Below, piece by piece: positions 33,186 through 41,951 of a stretch of DNA of 64,000 nucleotides. Positions within the stretch are counted from its first letter, which is position 1. Each line of letters opens with the position of its first letter. The notes beneath the pieces were generated by a model. It did no database searches. It was given only the letters and a program-made list of their open reading frames with translations, and was not told the DNA's origin. Source of the DNA: Alphaproteobacteria bacterium (lineage in GTDB: Bacteria > Pseudomonadota > Alphaproteobacteria > Reyranellales > Reyranellaceae); assembly GCA_019635875.1 (NCBI GenBank), contig JAHBYP010000014.1, positions 21,693 through 85,692 on the forward strand, read 5' to 3'. Made by a program: the position numbers and the translations under genes.

Positions 33186-33249
33186 CGGATGGCGCTGTAC
33201 TGACTGCATTATTTGTGCGTATTTCGCCGCCTCCAGAGGTGGCGCCGGG

Positions 33250-33633
33250 ATGGGAGTGATGGACCGCATGCGTGTTCTCGTCGTCGACGACGAACCCGAC
33301 ATCGTACGCGAGCTGGCGGTGCTGCTGCGCCGCCGGGGCTTCGCCGTCCATACCGCCGAATCGGTGAACGGCGCGCGCAAGGCGCTGGCCGACGGCCCCT
33401 TGCCGCACGCCATCGTCTCCGACGTGCGCATGCCCGACGGCAGCGGCCTGGAATTGCTCGACGAGGACATGGGCGAGACCCCGCCCGGCATCATCTATGT
33501 CAGCGGCCATCTCGAGGGCGCCGAGGCCAAGGCCGTGGTCCAGCGCGGCGCGCTCGCCGTCCTGCCCAAGCCCGTTGACACGAGGCGCCTGGTCGGCCTG
33601 CTGCGCGAGCATGGCAGCCGCGCCCGCCGCTGA
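33250..33633 (+). CDS. Stand-alone response regulator receiver protein
   Basis: A 127-residue protein consisting of one receiver (REC) domain and no output domain. The acidic pocket is VLVVDDEPD (about residues 9-17), the phosphoacceptor aspartate lies in IVSDVRMPDGSGL near residue 60, and the conserved lysine is in LPKPVD near 107. A Ser/Thr switch position is seen in IIYVSGHLEG. Such single-domain regulators act by protein-protein contact, as CheY, Spo0F or DivK do. No histidine kinase is adjacent. In-frame ATGs at 33250, 33259 and 33268 are all close; 33250 is a choice of convenience. Confidence 0.9.
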   Translation: MGVMDRMRVLVVDDEPDIVRELAVLLRRRGFAVHTAESVNGARKALADGPLPHAIVSDVRMPDGSGLELLDEDMGETPPGIIYVSGHLEGAEAKAVVQRGALAVLPKPVDTRRLVGLLREHGSRARR

Positions 33634-33689
33634 TTGACCGGGCGATCGCCCGGCCGGACGCGCTAGAATGCACGCCGGAGGACGCGCCC

Positions 33690-34565
33690 ATGGAACTGAT
33701 TGCGCTGGGTCCCGGCTTCGGCGTCGAGGTGCGGGGCGTCAACCTGATCGACGTGGCGTCGAGTGCCGAGGCCTACGAAGCAGTGCGCGCGGCGTTCGAG
33801 GAGCACTCGGTGCTGCTGTTCCGCGACCAGCGGATCAGCGACGACGTGCAGGTCGCCTATTCGCGCGCCTTCGGGCCGCTGGAGCTGTCCAAGGTCGGCT
33901 CGCTGGGCCACGGCACGTTCTACGGCGTGCTGCGCAATTTCGACGCCGACGGCAACATCGTGCCCGACGACCACAAGGAGGCGCTGCGCGCCCGGGCCAA
34001 CCAGCTCTGGCATACCGACAGCTCGTTCAAGCGCTCGCCGGCGCTGGCCTCGGTGCTGTCGGCGCGCACCATCCCCGATCGCGGCGGCGAGACGCAGTTC
34101 ACCTCGACGCGGCTGGCCTGGGAGCGCCTGCCGCCGGCCACCCAGGCGAAGCTGAAGGACCTGGTCGTCTGGCACAGCTACGCCACCTCGCGCGACCAGA
34201 TCTCGCCCAGGCTGATGTCGCCGGCCGAGCGCGCGGCCTTGCCGGCGGTCGACTGGCGCATGACCTGGCGCAACCCGGTCAATGGCCGCACCGCGCTGTA
34301 CATCGCCTCGCATGCCGGGGCGATCGGGGGCATGGGCGACAACGAGGCCAAGGCGCTGCTCGGCGGTCTGATCGAGGACGCCACGCGCGAGGAGTACACC
34401 TACCTCCACACCTGGCGGCCGGGCGACGTGGTGATGTGGGACAACCGCGCCACCATGCACCGCGGCCGCCCGTGGCCCGGCGACCAGATCCGCCACATGG
34501 TGCGCACGACGATCTCGGCGACCGACCGGGACGGCGTGCCGCATGTCCTGCCGATGGCGGCATAG
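33690..34565 (+). CDS. TauD/TfdA-family Fe(II)/2-oxoglutarate dioxygenase
   Basis: A 291-residue non-haem iron dioxygenase. The metal triad is recognisable as WHTDSSF (His and Asp near residues 109-111) and the distal histidine in RATMHRGRPW near 256. The arginine that binds 2-oxoglutarate is in IRHMVRTTI about 12 residues later. Homologs act on taurine, chlorophenoxyacetates, alkylsulfates or carnitine precursors. The FTSTRLAWERLP segment is typical of the TfdA-like subgroup, but the substrate cannot be assigned. GGAGG upstream supports the ATG at 33690. It ends 13 bases before the next gene's start. Confidence 0.92.
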   Translation: MELIALGPGFGVEVRGVNLIDVASSAEAYEAVRAAFEEHSVLLFRDQRISDDVQVAYSRAFGPLELSKVGSLGHGTFYGVLRNFDADGNIVPDDHKEALRARANQLWHTDSSFKRSPALASVLSARTIPDRGGETQFTSTRLAWERLPPATQAKLKDLVVWHSYATSRDQISPRLMSPAERAALPAVDWRMTWRNPVNGRTALYIASHAGAIGGMGDNEAKALLGGLIEDATREEYTYLHTWRPGDVVMWDNRATMHRGRPWPGDQIRHMVRTTISATDRDGVPHVLPMAA

Positions 34566-34578
34566 CGCAGCCCGCTCC

Positions 34579-35550
34579 ATGCGCGGCATCCTGGGCGCGC
34601 TCCTGCTGATGCTGGCCGCGGTGCAGGCCGCCGGCGCGCAGACGCCGCCATTTCTCGCCGGCATCACACGGCTTGCGGTCGACGCCACGCCGTCATTCGA
34701 CACCCTGGTGATCTACCCGACCCAGGCCGGCGAAGCGCCGGTCGAGCTCGGGCCATTCGTCGTGATCGCCAGTCCCGAAGCGGCCATTGCCCGGCCGGCG
34801 GCGGGCGACCGCTTTCCCATCGTGCTCTTCTCGCACGGCAATGGCCGCGGGTCGGGCACACCGCTGCCGCATCGTCTTCTTCTGCTTGGTCTGGCTCGCG
34901 AGGGGTTCATCGTCGTGGCGCCGTTCCATGCCGGCGCGGCCCGGCCATTCGTCGAGCGGCCGCGCCAGATGCGCCGGGCGCTGGAGGCCCTGCGTGCCGA
35001 TTCCCGCTTCACGGCCCACGCCGACACGACGCGGGTCGGAGTCATGGGTTTCTCGTTCGGCGGCGCGGTGGCGATCCTGCTTGCCGGCGGCGCGCTCGAC
35101 CTGGCGCATCTGTCGGCTTACTGCCGGGCGCACGCCGAGGACCGTCGCGCCTGCGACGGCATTCCGACCGACGACTCACTGACCAATATTCCCGCGCGCC
35201 GGTCCGCCGATGCGATGGACGTCAGGGCCCTCGTGCTCCTCGAACCTTTCGGAGCGCCCTTTCAGCGCAGCGGGCTGGCGGCGCTCGACATGCCGGTCCT
35301 GATCTATCGCGCGACAGGCAGCGATCTTCGCAGCGCGGGCAACGCCCTGGCGCTCGCCCGGGCACTGCCACGCATTCCGCGCGTGGTCGCAGTGCCTGGC
35401 GGTCACTTCGTCTTCGTCGATCCCTGCCCGCCGGCCTTGATGGCCGAGGCGCGTCAGGTATGTGTCGATGCGCCGGGAGTCGACCGGTCCGCCCTGCATC
35501 GGCAGATGCTGCCGGCGATCAACGAATTTCTCAGCGGTGCCTTGCGGTGA
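34579..35550 (+). CDS. Exported alpha/beta hydrolase (dienelactone hydrolase / PAF-acetylhydrolase-like)
   Basis: A 323-residue secreted hydrolase. A signal peptide (MRGILGALLLMLAAVQAAGA) ends near residue 21. The mature part shows the oxyanion segment IVLFSHGNGRG near 86-96 and the nucleophile motif GVMGFSFGGAVAILLAGG with serine near residue 161. The histidine is probably in VPGGHFVFVDPCP near 284. Four or more cysteines suggest disulfides. The pattern resembles predicted dienelactone hydrolases and PAF-acetylhydrolase-like proteins. An upstream ATG at 34543 lies inside the dioxygenase gene and lacks the signal at its start, so 34579 is preferred. Substrate unknown. Confidence 0.83.
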   Translation: MRGILGALLLMLAAVQAAGAQTPPFLAGITRLAVDATPSFDTLVIYPTQAGEAPVELGPFVVIASPEAAIARPAAGDRFPIVLFSHGNGRGSGTPLPHRLLLLGLAREGFIVVAPFHAGAARPFVERPRQMRRALEALRADSRFTAHADTTRVGVMGFSFGGAVAILLAGGALDLAHLSAYCRAHAEDRRACDGIPTDDSLTNIPARRSADAMDVRALVLLEPFGAPFQRSGLAALDMPVLIYRATGSDLRSAGNALALARALPRIPRVVAVPGGHFVFVDPCPPALMAEARQVCVDAPGVDRSALHRQMLPAINEFLSGALR

Positions 35551-35638
35551 CCATGCGCCCTTGCGGATCGGCTATTCCCTCCTTTATCAGGGTAGAATTG
35601 GTCTGGCGGCGACCTGAGCGGAGGGCCTCGGCGACCCC

Positions 35639-36949
35639 ATGCTGACCGGCAAGCGCATCCTGCTGATCCTGAGCGGCGGCATCGCCGCGTTCAAATGCCA
35701 CGACCTGATCCGCCGCCTGCGCGAGCGCGGCGCGTCGGTGCGCTGCGTGCTGACCCCGGCGGCGGCGAAGTTCGTCACGGCGATGTCGCTGCAGGCGCTG
35801 AGCGAGGACAAGGTCTACAGCGATCTGTTCTCGCTGACCGACGAGAGCGAGATGGGCCACATCAACCTGTCGCGTCAGGCCGACCTGCTGGTCGTCGCGC
35901 CGGCCAGCGCCAATATCCTGGCCCGCATGGCCCAGGGCCTGGCCGACGACCTGGCGACCACCGTGCTGCTGGCGACCGACAAGGCGGTGCTGGCGGCGCC
36001 GGCGATGAACGTGCGCATGTGGCTGCACCCCGCCACCCAGGCCAATGTCGAGACCCTGCGCGCCCGCGGCGTCGCCTTTGTCGGGCCCAACGAGGGCGCG
36101 ATGGCCTGCAACGAGTTCGGGCCGGGCCGCATGGCCGAGCCGCTGGAGATCGTCGCCGCCGTCGAGGCCTATTTCATGGGCCGCCTGCCGGCGGCCGAGC
36201 CGCCGCCGCTGATCGCCGGCCCCTCGGTGATCCGCATGGCGCCCGAGACCATGGGTGGGGCGATCGCCCATCGTCCATTGACGGGGCGGCGTGCCGTCGT
36301 CACCTCGGGGCCGACACGCGAGGCGATCGACCCGGTGCGCTACATCTCCAACCATTCGTCAGGCAAGCAGGGGCACGCCATCGCCGGCGCCCTGGCGGCG
36401 CTCGGCGTCGACGTCACCCTGGTCACCGGGCCGGTCAATGTCGCCGATCCCGCGGGCGTGAAGGTCGTGCGCGTCGAATCGGCCGACGACATGCTGGCCG
36501 CCTGCCGGGCCGCCCTGCCGGCCGATATCGCCATCTGCGCCGCCGCGGTCGCCGACTGGAAGGTGCGCAACGCCGCCAACGGCAAGCTCAAGAAGGTGCC
36601 GGGCGTGGCGCCGCCGGCGCTCGAGCTGGTGCCCAACCCCGACATCCTGGCGACCTTGGCGGCCGCGGGGCCGCAGCGCCCGGCCCTGGTCGTGGGCTTT
36701 GCGGCCGAGACCGAGAACGTCGTCGCCAACGCCGTGGCCAAGCGCGAGCGCAAGGGATGCGACTGGATCGTGGCCAACGACGTGTCGCCGGCCACGGGAA
36801 CTTTCGGCGGCGATCGCAATACCGTGCATCTTGTGACGCTCTCGGGCGTTGAAGCGTGGCCGACCTTGGCGAAGGACGCCGTGGCGGAAGAACTCGCGCG
36901 TCGGGTTGTCCGTCACTTCGACAGGGGCGGTGCTGCGGCCGCGTCCTGA
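35639..36949 (+). CDS. coaBC: Bifunctional phosphopantothenoylcysteine decarboxylase/synthetase CoaBC
   Basis: Two consecutive steps of coenzyme A biosynthesis on one 436-residue chain. The N-terminal CoaC domain (about 1-185) has the FMN segment LLILSGGIAAFKCHDLIRRL, the catalytic histidine in MGHINLSRQADL near 75, and the PAMNVRMW motif near 121. The C-terminal CoaB domain starts near 215 with VVTSGPTREAIDPVRYISN, includes SGKQGHAIA, the VADWKVRN segment and a dimer and substrate-binding lysine region (NGKLKK). GGAGG lies about 15 bases upstream of the ATG. dut follows, which is the conserved alphaproteobacterial order. Confidence 0.97.
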   Translation: MLTGKRILLILSGGIAAFKCHDLIRRLRERGASVRCVLTPAAAKFVTAMSLQALSEDKVYSDLFSLTDESEMGHINLSRQADLLVVAPASANILARMAQGLADDLATTVLLATDKAVLAAPAMNVRMWLHPATQANVETLRARGVAFVGPNEGAMACNEFGPGRMAEPLEIVAAVEAYFMGRLPAAEPPPLIAGPSVIRMAPETMGGAIAHRPLTGRRAVVTSGPTREAIDPVRYISNHSSGKQGHAIAGALAALGVDVTLVTGPVNVADPAGVKVVRVESADDMLAACRAALPADIAICAAAVADWKVRNAANGKLKKVPGVAPPALELVPNPDILATLAAAGPQRPALVVGFAAETENVVANAVAKRERKGCDWIVANDVSPATGTFGGDRNTVHLVTLSGVEAWPTLAKDAVAEELARRVVRHFDRGGAAAAS

Positions 36950-36969
36950 CGGCTGGAATGGAGTGGGGC

Positions 36970-37455
<486 letters not shown>

Positions 37456-37467
37456 GGAGGCGTCGCG

Positions 37468-37920
37468 GTGCCGAGCCTCAGCCGGAAGACCATGTTCGCC
37501 ATCGAGGCGGTGCTCGACGTCGCCTTCAACGCCGGCGACCAGCCGGTGCGCAGCGGCGACATCACGCGTCGCCAGAAGATCCCCAAGCGCTATCTCGAGC
37601 AGGTGCTGCAGCACTTGGTGCGCGCCGGCATCCTCGCCGGCAAGCGCGGCCCGCGCGGCGGCTACAAGCTCGGCCGCGAGCGCCGGCTGATCACGCTGGG
37701 CGAGATCATCCGCGTCGTGCGCACGCTCGAGGCCGAGACCGAGCCGGACGAGGATACCGGCTCGGCACTGGCGCACGAGGTGGTGTGGCCGACCTGGCAC
37801 CGCCTGCGCGAGGAGCTGATGAGCAAGCTCGACGCCATCACCATCGAGGATCTCTGCCGCGATGCGCGCGAGCGCGGCGTGCAGAGCGAGCCGGGCGACC
37901 GGCTGGAGTTCCATATATGA
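37468..37920 (+). CDS. Rrf2 family transcriptional regulator without iron-sulfur cysteines
   Basis: A 150-residue winged-helix regulator. The GTG start at 37468 follows a strong GAGGAGG site. The HTH reads ITRRQKIPKRYLEQVLQHLV (about residues 32-51), followed by the wing RGPRGGYKLGRERRLITLGEI. The three cysteines that bind a cluster in IscR and NsrR are absent (only one cysteine, near the C-terminus), so it should sense something other than a cluster, as CymR-type members do. Its stop overlaps the start of the aldo/keto reductase as ATGA, so the two are coupled and may be functionally linked. Confidence 0.9.
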   Translation: MPSLSRKTMFAIEAVLDVAFNAGDQPVRSGDITRRQKIPKRYLEQVLQHLVRAGILAGKRGPRGGYKLGRERRLITLGEIIRVVRTLEAETEPDEDTGSALAHEVVWPTWHRLREELMSKLDAITIEDLCRDARERGVQSEPGDRLEFHI

Positions 37921-38759
37921 GCGATGTTCCCAGCGTCATCCTGCCGTCCGGGGCGACCATGCCGGCCTTCGGCCTGGGTACCTGGCGCATGGGTAACGAG
38001 CGCAGCCGGCGCAAGCAGGAGACCGACGCCATCGCCCACGCCATCGATATCGGCTATCCGATGATCGACACGGCGGAGATGTACGGCGAGGGCGTCGCCG
38101 AGGAGGCGATCGCCGACGCCCTGCAGGGCCGCAAGCGCGACGCAGTCTATCTCGTCAGCAAGGTCTATCCGCACAACGCCTCGAAGCTCGGCACCGTCGC
38201 GGCCTGCGAGCGCAGCCTGAAGCGGCTGAAGACCGATCGCATCGATCTCTATCTGCTGCACTGGCGCGGCCAGCATCCCTTTGCCGAGACCATCGCGGGC
38301 TTCGAGCGCCTGCGCCGCGACGGCAAGATCGGGGACTACGGCGTCAGCAATTTCGACCGCGACGACATGGAGGAATGGGCGGCGCTCGACGGCGGGCGCT
38401 GCGGCACCAACCAGGTGATGTACAACCTGGCGCGCCGCGGCATCGAGTTCGACCTCGTGCCGTGGCAGCGCCAGCACAAGATCCCGGTCATGGCCTACTC
38501 GCCGCTCGACCAGGGCCCGCTGCTGCGCCACGCCACGCTGAAGGCGATCGCCGAGCGCCACGCCGCCACCCCGGCGCAGATAGCGCTCGCCTGGCTGCTG
38601 CGCCAGGAGGGCATGGTGGCGATCCCCAAATCCGCCGACCGCTCGCGCGTCGCCGAGAATCTCGGCGCGTTGAAGGTCAGGCTCACCGACGCCGACATCG
38701 CCGAGCTCGACCGCGCCTTCCCGCCTCCCAGACGCAAGACGTCGCTGGCGATGAGTTGA
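37917..38759 (+). CDS. Aldo/keto reductase
   Basis: A 280-residue NADPH-dependent oxidoreductase with the AKR barrel. The catalytic tetrad is visible: Asp and Tyr in MIDTAEMYGEG near 45-55, Lys in YLVSKVYP near 78, and His in LYLLHWRG near 108. The cofactor segment IPKSADRSRVAEN near 235 is standard. Glutathione or methylglyoxal reduction is a common role, but no substrate is assignable. It starts inside the stop codon of the Rrf2 gene, so the regulator and enzyme form a two-gene unit at the end of the coaBC-dut operon. A family A repeat follows immediately. Confidence 0.93.
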   Translation: MSDVPSVILPSGATMPAFGLGTWRMGNERSRRKQETDAIAHAIDIGYPMIDTAEMYGEGVAEEAIADALQGRKRDAVYLVSKVYPHNASKLGTVAACERSLKRLKTDRIDLYLLHWRGQHPFAETIAGFERLRRDGKIGDYGVSNFDRDDMEEWAALDGGRCGTNQVMYNLARRGIEFDLVPWQRQHKIPVMAYSPLDQGPLLRHATLKAIAERHAATPAQIALAWLLRQEGMVAIPKSADRSRVAENLGALKVRLTDADIAELDRAFPPPRRKTSLAMS

Positions 38760-38762
38760 GTC

Positions 38763-38884
38763 CCTTCCCCCGGAGGGGGAAGGTGCCCGAAGGGCGGAAG
38801 GGGGATGTCGAAGCCGAACGCAGGAGCCCGTCTTCGACATCCCCCTTCCGTCGCTGCGCGCCACCTTCCCCCTCCGGGGGAAGG
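38763..38884. repeat. Family A palindromic repeat, copy 5
   Basis: About 122 bp nested palindrome starting three bases after the aldo/keto reductase stop. Its arms are CCTTCCCCCGGAGGGGGAAG and CTTCCCCCTCCGGGGGAAGG, and its loop contains CCGAACGCAGGAGCCCG. It separates the convergent reductase and ybeY genes. Confidence 0.9.
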
Positions 38885-38890
38885 GAAGAC

Positions 38891-39340
38891 TCACGCGTAC
38901 GGGTCGGCGATTCCCATCGCGGCAAGCAGCCGTGTTTCCAGTCGCTCCATCCGCCGCGCCTGGCGCTCGCCCTGCTCGTGGTCGTAGCCCAGCAGATGCA
39001 GCGTGCCGTGCATCACCAGATGCGTCAGGTGATCGGCCGGCCGCTTACCCTGCTCGCGCGCCTCGCGCAGCACCGTCTGCCGCGCCAGCACGATGTCGCC
39101 GAGGAATGGCTTGTCGCCCGGGAAGGACAGGACGTTGGTCGGCTTGTCCTTGCCGCGATAGGCGCGGTTGAGGCGGCGCACGGCGGCATCGCTGTCGAGT
39201 GCGATGGCAAGAGAGATGTGGTCCGGCAGGCGCCTGCCGCCGCCGTCGATGGCGGCCCGTGCCGCACGGCGGCAGATCGCGCGGGCCGTGCGCAGCGAGC
39301 CAAGCCAGCGCCGATCGAGAACCTCGACGTCGATGGTCAC
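38891..39340 (-). CDS. ybeY: Endoribonuclease YbeY
   Basis: Zinc-dependent RNase for 16S rRNA 3'-end maturation and ribosome quality control. The 149-residue protein has the invariant HGTLHLLGYDH (about residues 110-120), which holds the three metal-binding histidines, and the upstream RGKDKPTNVLSFP motif. Its start overlaps the phoH stop by four bases. In many relatives corC and lnt follow; here a family A repeat and a convergent gene follow instead, so the operon stops at ybeY. Confidence 0.97.
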   Translation of the reverse strand: MTIDVEVLDRRWLGSLRTARAICRRAARAAIDGGGRRLPDHISLAIALDSDAAVRRLNRAYRGKDKPTNVLSFPGDKPFLGDIVLARQTVLREAREQGKRPADHLTHLVMHGTLHLLGYDHEQGERQARRMERLETRLLAAMGIADPYA

Positions 39341-40329
39341 GTCGCCGGCTGGCCGGCGGCGCGGCGGCGGTCGCGCGCGTCGTAGGCGCGCACGATGCGG
39401 GCAACGAGGTCGTGGCGCACCACGTCGCGGTCGCTGAAATTGACGAAGCGCACGCCCTCGACGCCGTTCAGCGTATCGATCGCGTCGCGCAGGCCCGACG
39501 GCACGCCCGGCGGCAGGTCGATCTGGCTGAGATCGCCGGTGATCACCATGCGCGAGCCCTCGCCCAGACGCGTGAGGAACATCTTCATCTGCATGGCCGT
39601 GGTGTTCTGCGCCTCGTCGAGGATGACGAAAGCGTGCGCCAGCGTGCGGCCGCGCATGAAGGCCAGCGGCGCGACCTCGATCTCGCCCGACTCCAGGCGC
39701 TTGTCGATCTGGTCGGCCGGCAGCATGTCGTGCAGCGCGTCGTAGAGCGGGCGCAGGTAGGGATCGACCTTGTCCCTGAGGTCGCCGGGCAGGAAGCCCA
39801 GCCGCTCGCCGGCCTCGACCGCCGGCCGCGACAGGATGATGCGCTCGACCGAGCCGGCGGTCAGCATCGACACCGCCATGGCGACGGCGAGGTAGGTCTT
39901 GCCGGTGCCGGCGGGCCCCAGCCCGAAGACCAGGTCGCGGTCGCGGATCGCCTCGACATAATCGCGCTGCATCGGCGAGCGCGGCTGGATCACGCGGCGG
40001 CGGGTGCGGATGGTCACGGCGTCGCCGCCCGGCGCGCCGCCGCCGACCTGGGCGAAGCGCACGGCGGCATCAACGTCGCCGGCCTCGACTGTCTGGCCGC
40101 GACGCAGGCGTTCGTAGAGCGCGCCGATCGCGGCGCCGGCCTGGGCCACCGACTCGCTGGCGCCGGCGATGGCCAGCTGGTTGCCGCGGCTGTCGATGCG
40201 CACGCCCAGCAGCTGCTCGACGCGCACGAGGTTGCGGTCGTGCTGGCCGACCAGGGTCTGCAAGAGCGCGTTGTCGTCGAAGCTCATGCGGCGCACGTCG
40301 TTGCCGCGCTGCAGGGTGTCGTCGCTCAC
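39337..40329 (-). CDS. phoH: PhoH-like ATPase (YbeZ)
   Basis: A 330-residue cytoplasmic ATPase with a KH-like N-terminal part (LLGVRIDSRGNQLAIAG near 40-56) and the PhoH domain. Walker A is GLGPAGTGKTYLAVAMAV near 143-160, Walker B VILDEAQNTT near 240, and an arginine-bearing RMVITGDLSQIDLP near 264. The protein partners with YbeY in RNA processing in other bacteria. It overlaps miaB upstream and ybeY downstream by four bases each, so miaB-phoH-ybeY are translationally coupled. Confidence 0.95.
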   Translation of the reverse strand: MSDDTLQRGNDVRRMSFDDNALLQTLVGQHDRNLVRVEQLLGVRIDSRGNQLAIAGASESVAQAGAAIGALYERLRRGQTVEAGDVDAAVRFAQVGGGAPGGDAVTIRTRRRVIQPRSPMQRDYVEAIRDRDLVFGLGPAGTGKTYLAVAMAVSMLTAGSVERIILSRPAVEAGERLGFLPGDLRDKVDPYLRPLYDALHDMLPADQIDKRLESGEIEVAPLAFMRGRTLAHAFVILDEAQNTTAMQMKMFLTRLGEGSRMVITGDLSQIDLPPGVPSGLRDAIDTLNGVEGVRFVNFSDRDVVRHDLVARIVRAYDARDRRRAAGQPAT

Positions 40330-41735
40330 GCCGCCACTCCCAGCCCGCTGACCACGTCGCCGGCGAGGCTGTTGGCATGGCCGCTGGCGATACGCACCTC
40401 GACCAGGCGTCCGATCAGGCGCTCGGGTGCCTGGGCATGCACCGACTGCAGCCAGGGCGACTTGCCGATCAGCTGGCCCTCGCGCCGGCCGCGCTCCTGG
40501 AACAGCACTTCGACCGTCCGGCCCGCCATGCCTTCGTTGAACGCGCTCTGTTGCGCGCGCAGCAGCGCCTGCAGCGCCGCCAGCCGCGCATCCTTCACCG
40601 CCTCGGGCACCTGGCCGGACATCGCCGCGCCGGGCGTGCCCGGGCGCATGCTGTACTTGAAGGAGAAGGCGGCGGCGAAGCCGACTTCCTCGATCAGCCG
40701 CATGGTGTCGTCGAACTCCGCGTCGCTCTCGCCGGGGAAGCCGACGATGAAGTCGGAGGACAGCGCGATGTCCGGCCGCGCCGCGCGCAGCTTCTCAACG
40801 ATGCGCAGGTAGAGATCGCGGCGATGCTGGCGGTTCATCGCCTCGAGCACGCGATCCGAGCCGGACTGCACCGGCAGGTGCAGGTAGGGCATCAGCGCCG
40901 GCACGTCGCGATGCGCGGCGATGAGATCGTCGTCCATGTCGCGCGGATGCGAGGTGGTGTAGCGCAGGCGGCGCACGCCCTCGATCTCGGCCAGGGCGCG
41001 GATCAGGCGCGCGAGGCTCCAGGTCGAGCCGTCCGGCGACTCGCCGTGCCAGGCGTTGACGTTCTGGCCCAAAAGCGTGAGCTCGAGCGCGCCCGCGGCC
41101 ACCAGGCCGTGCGCCTCGGCGAGGATCGCGGCGGCCGGCCGCGAGTACTCCGCCCCGCGCGTATAGGGCACGACGCAGAAGGTGCAGAACTTGTCGCAAC
41201 CCTCCTGGATCGACAGGAAGGCCGAGCCGCCGGCGACCGCGGTGGGCGCCGGCAGGAAGTCGAACTTGGGCTCGGCCGGGAAATCGGTGTCGAGCACGCC
41301 GGCACCGCGGCTGCCGCTTCGCGCGCCGGCGGCCCGCTCGGCCCGCGCCACCATCTCGGGCAGGCGGTGGTAGGCCTGCGGTCCGACCACGATATCGACC
41401 ATGGGCGCGCGGCGCAGGATCTCCTCGCCTTCGGCCTGCGCCACGCAGCCGGCGACGGCGACCACCAGATCGGCGCCCGCGGCGCGCCGCTCCTCGCGCT
41501 GCAGGCGCAGGCGGCCGAGCTCGGAGAACACCTTCTCCGAGGCCTTCTCGCGGATATGGCAGGTGTTGAGCACCACCATGTCGGCGTCGTGCTGCGACTC
41601 GGTCAGCGCGTAACCGAGCGGCCGCAGCAGGTCGGCCATGCGCTGCGAATCGTAGACGTTCATCTGGCACCCGTAGGTGCGGATGAAGAGCTTACGGCGC
41701 GGCGCGGCCTTGGTCGGCTGTGTGGTCTCGGTCAT
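40326..41735 (-). CDS. miaB: tRNA-2-methylthio-N6-dimethylallyladenosine synthase MiaB
   Basis: Radical SAM methylthiotransferase acting on A37 of tRNAs that read codons starting with U. The 469-residue protein has all three parts: the N-terminal UPF0004 domain with cysteines in TYGCQMN, LNTCHIREKA and AGCVAQAEG (auxiliary cluster), the radical SAM core with CDKFCTFCVVPYTRG near 180-194, and a C-terminal TRAM domain from about residue 400. All six cluster cysteines are present. It is first in the coupled miaB-phoH-ybeY unit, about 215 bases downstream of the plsC-like gene on the same strand. Confidence 0.97.
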   Translation of the reverse strand: MTETTQPTKAAPRRKLFIRTYGCQMNVYDSQRMADLLRPLGYALTESQHDADMVVLNTCHIREKASEKVFSELGRLRLQREERRAAGADLVVAVAGCVAQAEGEEILRRAPMVDIVVGPQAYHRLPEMVARAERAAGARSGSRGAGVLDTDFPAEPKFDFLPAPTAVAGGSAFLSIQEGCDKFCTFCVVPYTRGAEYSRPAAAILAEAHGLVAAGALELTLLGQNVNAWHGESPDGSTWSLARLIRALAEIEGVRRLRYTTSHPRDMDDDLIAAHRDVPALMPYLHLPVQSGSDRVLEAMNRQHRRDLYLRIVEKLRAARPDIALSSDFIVGFPGESDAEFDDTMRLIEEVGFAAAFSFKYSMRPGTPGAAMSGQVPEAVKDARLAALQALLRAQQSAFNEGMAGRTVEVLFQERGRREGQLIGKSPWLQSVHAQAPERLIGRLVEVRIASGHANSLAGDVVSGLGVAA

Positions 41736-41825
41736 GCGTTCGGGTCGGGCCGCGCTCGCACCGTGCGGGTCGCGGTCGGCGCCTCCTTATCACCACACGT
41801 CAGGGGCGTCGAGTCGGGCGCGATC

Positions 41826-41944
41826 TCCGTTCCCCGCAGGGGCCGGGTGATCGCATATGGCGAATCTCATGCATTCCCCCGCGGGCGGGGGAAGGTATGA
41901 AATGCAGCCCCATGCGATCGTCCCGCCCCTCCGGGGGAACGGAG
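41826..41944. repeat. Nested long palindrome between plsC-like gene and miaB
   Basis: The outer arm TCCGTTCCCCGCAGGGGCCG then GGTGATCGCAT (from 41826) pairs imperfectly with ATGCGATCGTCCCGCCCCTC then CGGGGGAACGGA at the right end. An inner palindrome TGCATTCCCCC-GCGGGC-GGGGGAAGG lies between. It differs in sequence from families A to C, although both use CCCCC/GGGGGAA cores. It could form a very stable RNA hairpin between the two genes. Confidence 0.7.
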
Positions 41945-41951
41945 CAAAGTG

